64,000 bases of DNA, from the NCBI RefSeq assembly GCF_003075435.1, contig NZ_QCZJ01000005.1, positions 186,001-250,000 of the forward strand. Reading direction: 5' to 3'. Position 1 is the stretch's first letter. Each line of letters starts with the position of its first letter. The position numbers were made by a program, and so were the translations under genes. Of the stretch, positions 61,649-64,000 are shown one piece after another. The stretch is from Terrimonas sp. Lineage in GTDB: Bacteria; Bacteroidota; Bacteroidia; Chitinophagales; Chitinophagaceae. The notes under the pieces are model-generated. The model was not told where the DNA came from. It was given only the letters and a program-made list of their open reading frames with translations, and searched no databases.

Positions 61649-63010
61649 ATGAACAGAGGAGAATTTATAGCTCATGCTACTATTATCGGGGCCGGAGCTG
61701 CAGTCTTTAAGGACAAAATGATATTAGCGGGAACAAAGAAACAGTCGCCCAAAGCCAGGCTTGCCTTTATTGGTTTAGGCATGAGAGGCAGTGGTTTGTT
61801 GAAAGAAGCGGTGTCACAGGGGCATAGTGAAATTGTAGCCATTAGCGATATTAATGAGATCGCCATCAACAATGCAAAACAGATCATTAAAGATACCGGA
61901 TCAGGAAGCCCGGATTACTATCTAAAAGAAAATGATTTTGAAACGATTGTAACAAGAGATGATGTGGATGCTGTAATTATAGCCACTCCGTGGGAATGGC
62001 ATTTACCGATGTCACTTGCAAGCCTGAAAGCCGGAAAGCATACAGGCTGCGAGGTAATAGCCGGGCTAACGGTACCGGAAATATGGGAGCTGGTAAATTT
62101 GCAGGAAAAAACCAAAACACCGTATATGATGATGGAGAATGTTTGTTACAGGAGAGACGTAATGGCGGTACTAAACATGGCAAGAAAAAATCTGTTCGGT
62201 AACATTACTTATATGGAATGCGGGTATCAGCATGATCTGAGAGAGGTTTTATTTAATGACGGTCAGCATATGACCGGGCATGGTGTTGAATTCGGGGAAA
62301 AAGGAATTAATGAAGCAAGATGGAGAACACCACATTATGTGTCACATAATGGAGATATGTATCCTACACACGGTGCAGGGCCGCTGTCAAATATTTTAAA
62401 TATCACCCGGGGAAACCAGTTTGCACAATTGGTTTCTATGGCCACCCCTGCTATAGGATTACACCAGTATATTGTAGAAAACGGGGGAAATTCGCATCCT
62501 AATACAAAGGTGAAATTCAAGTGCGGGGATGTAGTTACTACCCTTATCAAATGTGTAAATGGGGAAGTAATTAAAATGACATTTGATACTTCTTCTCCGA
62601 GACCCTATTCGTTAGGCTTTCGTGTACAGGGAAGTGAGGGCATCTGGACTGAAGATGCTAAAGGGATATATCTTCAGAAGCATTCACCCCGTGCCCACGA
62701 ATACGAGCCCGCAGCAAAATATTTCAGCGAGCACGACCATCCTTACTGGAAAAAATATGGCGATAAAGCGGAATCTTCAGGTCATGGAGGTATGGACTAT
62801 TTTATAATCAGAGAGTTTGTAGATTGTGTGATCAACAGAAAACCCTTTTTGATGGATGTATATGACGCAGCCATGTGGTCGGTACTGCGACCGCTCTCGG
62901 AAAAATCTATTGCCAAAGGATCACAGCCGGTTTTAATACCTGACTTTACAAGAGGAAAATGGAAAAGAAGAAAGCCTGTATTTGGGATGCAGAATGACTT
63001 TTCCCTCTGA
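61649..63010 (+). CDS. Gfo/Idh/MocA protein, GH109-type NAD-dependent glycosidase
   Basis: 453 residues. A Tat-like or weak export segment ('FIAHATIIGAGAAVF') precedes the dinucleotide-binding start 'RLAFIGLGMRGSGLL'. The middle 'PYMMMENVCYRRDVMAVLNM', 'YQHDLREVLFNDGQH', 'RWRTPHYVSHNGDMYPTHGA' and 'DTSSPRPYSLGFRVQGSEGI' is the block of GH109, the NAD-using alpha-N-acetylgalactosaminidases (blood-group-A type) that work by oxidation at C3, elimination, addition and reduction. Other specificities occur in the family. The DUF1080 gene in the same locus supports redox-type glycoside cleavage. A partial secreted enzyme gene follows 50 bp downstream. Confidence 0.85.
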   Translation: MNRGEFIAHATIIGAGAAVFKDKMILAGTKKQSPKARLAFIGLGMRGSGLLKEAVSQGHSEIVAISDINEIAINNAKQIIKDTGSGSPDYYLKENDFETIVTRDDVDAVIIATPWEWHLPMSLASLKAGKHTGCEVIAGLTVPEIWELVNLQEKTKTPYMMMENVCYRRDVMAVLNMARKNLFGNITYMECGYQHDLREVLFNDGQHMTGHGVEFGEKGINEARWRTPHYVSHNGDMYPTHGAGPLSNILNITRGNQFAQLVSMATPAIGLHQYIVENGGNSHPNTKVKFKCGDVVTTLIKCVNGEVIKMTFDTSSPRPYSLGFRVQGSEGIWTEDAKGIYLQKHSPRAHEYEPAAKYFSEHDHPYWKKYGDKAESSGHGGMDYFIIREFVDCVINRKPFLMDVYDAAMWSVLRPLSEKSIAKGSQPVLIPDFTRGKWKRRKPVFGMQNDFSL

Positions 63011-63060
63011 AATGATCTGCCTGTATGAAGAAGGTTTCAATGAGCTCAAAATTTTTGTTA

Positions 63061-64000
63061 TGAAAAAAATGATTCCTTTTTTAATGATTCTTGGGTTGCT
63101 GTGCTGTAAGTCCATCTTAGGTCAGGAGGAGTCACTGCCTTTAGGAAGTTATCCCCCGGCAATACCAACTGAACATTTGCCAAACAGATTGTATGCCTTT
63201 GTATGGAGGAACTGGAATCTTGTTGACCCTGAAATAATGGGAAAAACAATTGGATGTAATGCGGAAGATATTATTAATATGGCTGCTTCCATGGGACTTC
63301 CTCCGTATAAGCCCAATGTACCAGACTTTGACCGGCGTATATATATAACCGTTATCAGAAGAAACTGGCATCTATTACCCTACGCTCAATTGCTTATACT
63401 GCTTAACATGAACAGTAATGAACTGTCCGTGGCTTTAAAGGAAGATGATGCTTTGTTTATCAAGCTCGGCAATCTAAAACCCCAGATTGAGGAACTTAAG
63501 TATACTGCCCCAGATAAAAATGCGATCAGAAGTGCGTCAAAAATAAAGCGTATTGCTCAACAATATTTTCGGGGGCAAAATACTTTTCCTCCATTTCAAT
63601 TTATTGAAGATTTAAGGGATGCTTCCGGAAAAAAGAACACAAATGTTTATCCATCGGATAAAGAGAAAAGCCCTAGAATCGTTTATTCCTATTTTGGTAT
63701 TTATGGTGATCCGCTTTCTGACACCTTGCAGGATTTGTACCCAGACGGATTGATGGAAAAACTATCTCAAAGTGGAGTTAATGGAATATGGATGCACGTG
63801 GTTTTGAATCAAATTGCTCCGGGTGGTACTTTATTTCCTGAATTTGGGGAGGGTCATGCATTACGTATTCAAAATCTAAACAGGATTGTTGAGCGAGCAA
63901 AACGATACGGTATAGATATTTATCTATACATTAATGAGCCGAGAGCAATGGATTCTACCTTTTTTATTAACAGAGCCCCAATGAGAGGCACAAGAGAAGG
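63061..64000 (+). CDS. Secreted barrel protein with 'VWRNW' N-terminal domain, partial
   Basis: The frame is open from ATG 63061 to the window edge (313 codons seen); the 3' end is missing. A signal peptide ('MKKMIPFLMILGLLCCKSIL') is followed by a compact domain of about 130 residues: 'RLYAFVWRNWNLVDPEIMGK', 'NMAASMGLPPYKPN', 'YITVIRRNWHLLPYAQLLIL', 'LKEDDALFIKLGNLKPQIEE'. From about residue 200 ('IVYSYFGIYGDPLSD', 'GVNGIWMHVVLNQIAP', 'IVERAKRYGIDIYLYINEPR') it looks like the start of a TIM barrel. I recall this combination in uncharacterised proteins of several phyla but know no function. A glycoside hydrolase is the best guess. Confidence 0.75.

Overview
The window looks like chromosome of a member of the Bacteroidota, most likely Chitinophagaceae. 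The evidence is three ECF-sigma/FecR/SusC-SusD modules, many SPII lipoproteins with short lipoboxes, STN-domain TonB receptors, Bacteroidota-type XRE and RHS proteins, and a moderately AT-rich composition. The genus cannot be fixed from the sequence alone. No rRNA gene, complete tRNA gene or CRISPR array was seen.

Layout. 1-2.1 kb: the end of a parallel beta-helix (GH110-like) protein, a decayed TMEM175-type gene and a secreted glycerophosphodiester phosphodiesterase. 2.3-9.7 kb: first sigma/FecR/SusC/SusD module, closed by a strong terminator. 9.7-11.2 kb: a graveyard of fragments (a transposase start, an IS1-type left end with an insA-like remnant, an RHS tip, and the 3' part of a tRNA gene with its terminator). 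11.6-17.1 kb: small lipoproteins, a five-module beta/gamma-crystallin protein, a lipoprotein with an internal duplication and a dead IS200/IS605 element. 17.3-29.1 kb: second sigma/FecR/SusC/SusD module, followed by an FAD oxidoreductase, two secreted alkaline-phosphatase-superfamily enzymes and a DUF2264 protein. 29.2-35.6 kb: a membrane AraC regulator, a lipase fused to a C-terminal barrel-like region, a META lipoprotein, an outer-membrane phospholipase A and small envelope proteins.

36.1-42.8 kb is an RHS polymorphic-toxin locus. An RHS core fragment is followed by a tip with a ParB-like nuclease domain and an immunity gene. The tip and immunity gene are then repeated 2,740 bp downstream behind a shortened RHS stub. 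In every RHS copy the same 20-bp palindrome breaks the frame just before the tip. The locus ends in a second copy of the IS-end and tRNA-3'-end segment seen at 10.3-11.2 kb, so the 31.6 kb between the two may be an island.

43.5-64 kb: third sigma/FecR/SusC/SusD module with a carbohydrate locus. It encodes a surface lipoprotein, a beta-propeller glycosidase-like protein, a DUF6067 glycoside-hydrolase-like protein, a DUF1080 3-keto-glycoside hydrolase, a LacI regulator with two palindromic operators, an SDR and a 3-hydroxyacyl-CoA-dehydrogenase-like enzyme, an M19 dipeptidase, a GH109-type NAD-dependent glycosidase and a partial secreted barrel protein. Together these suggest glycan uptake coupled to redox-type (3-keto) glycoside cleavage.
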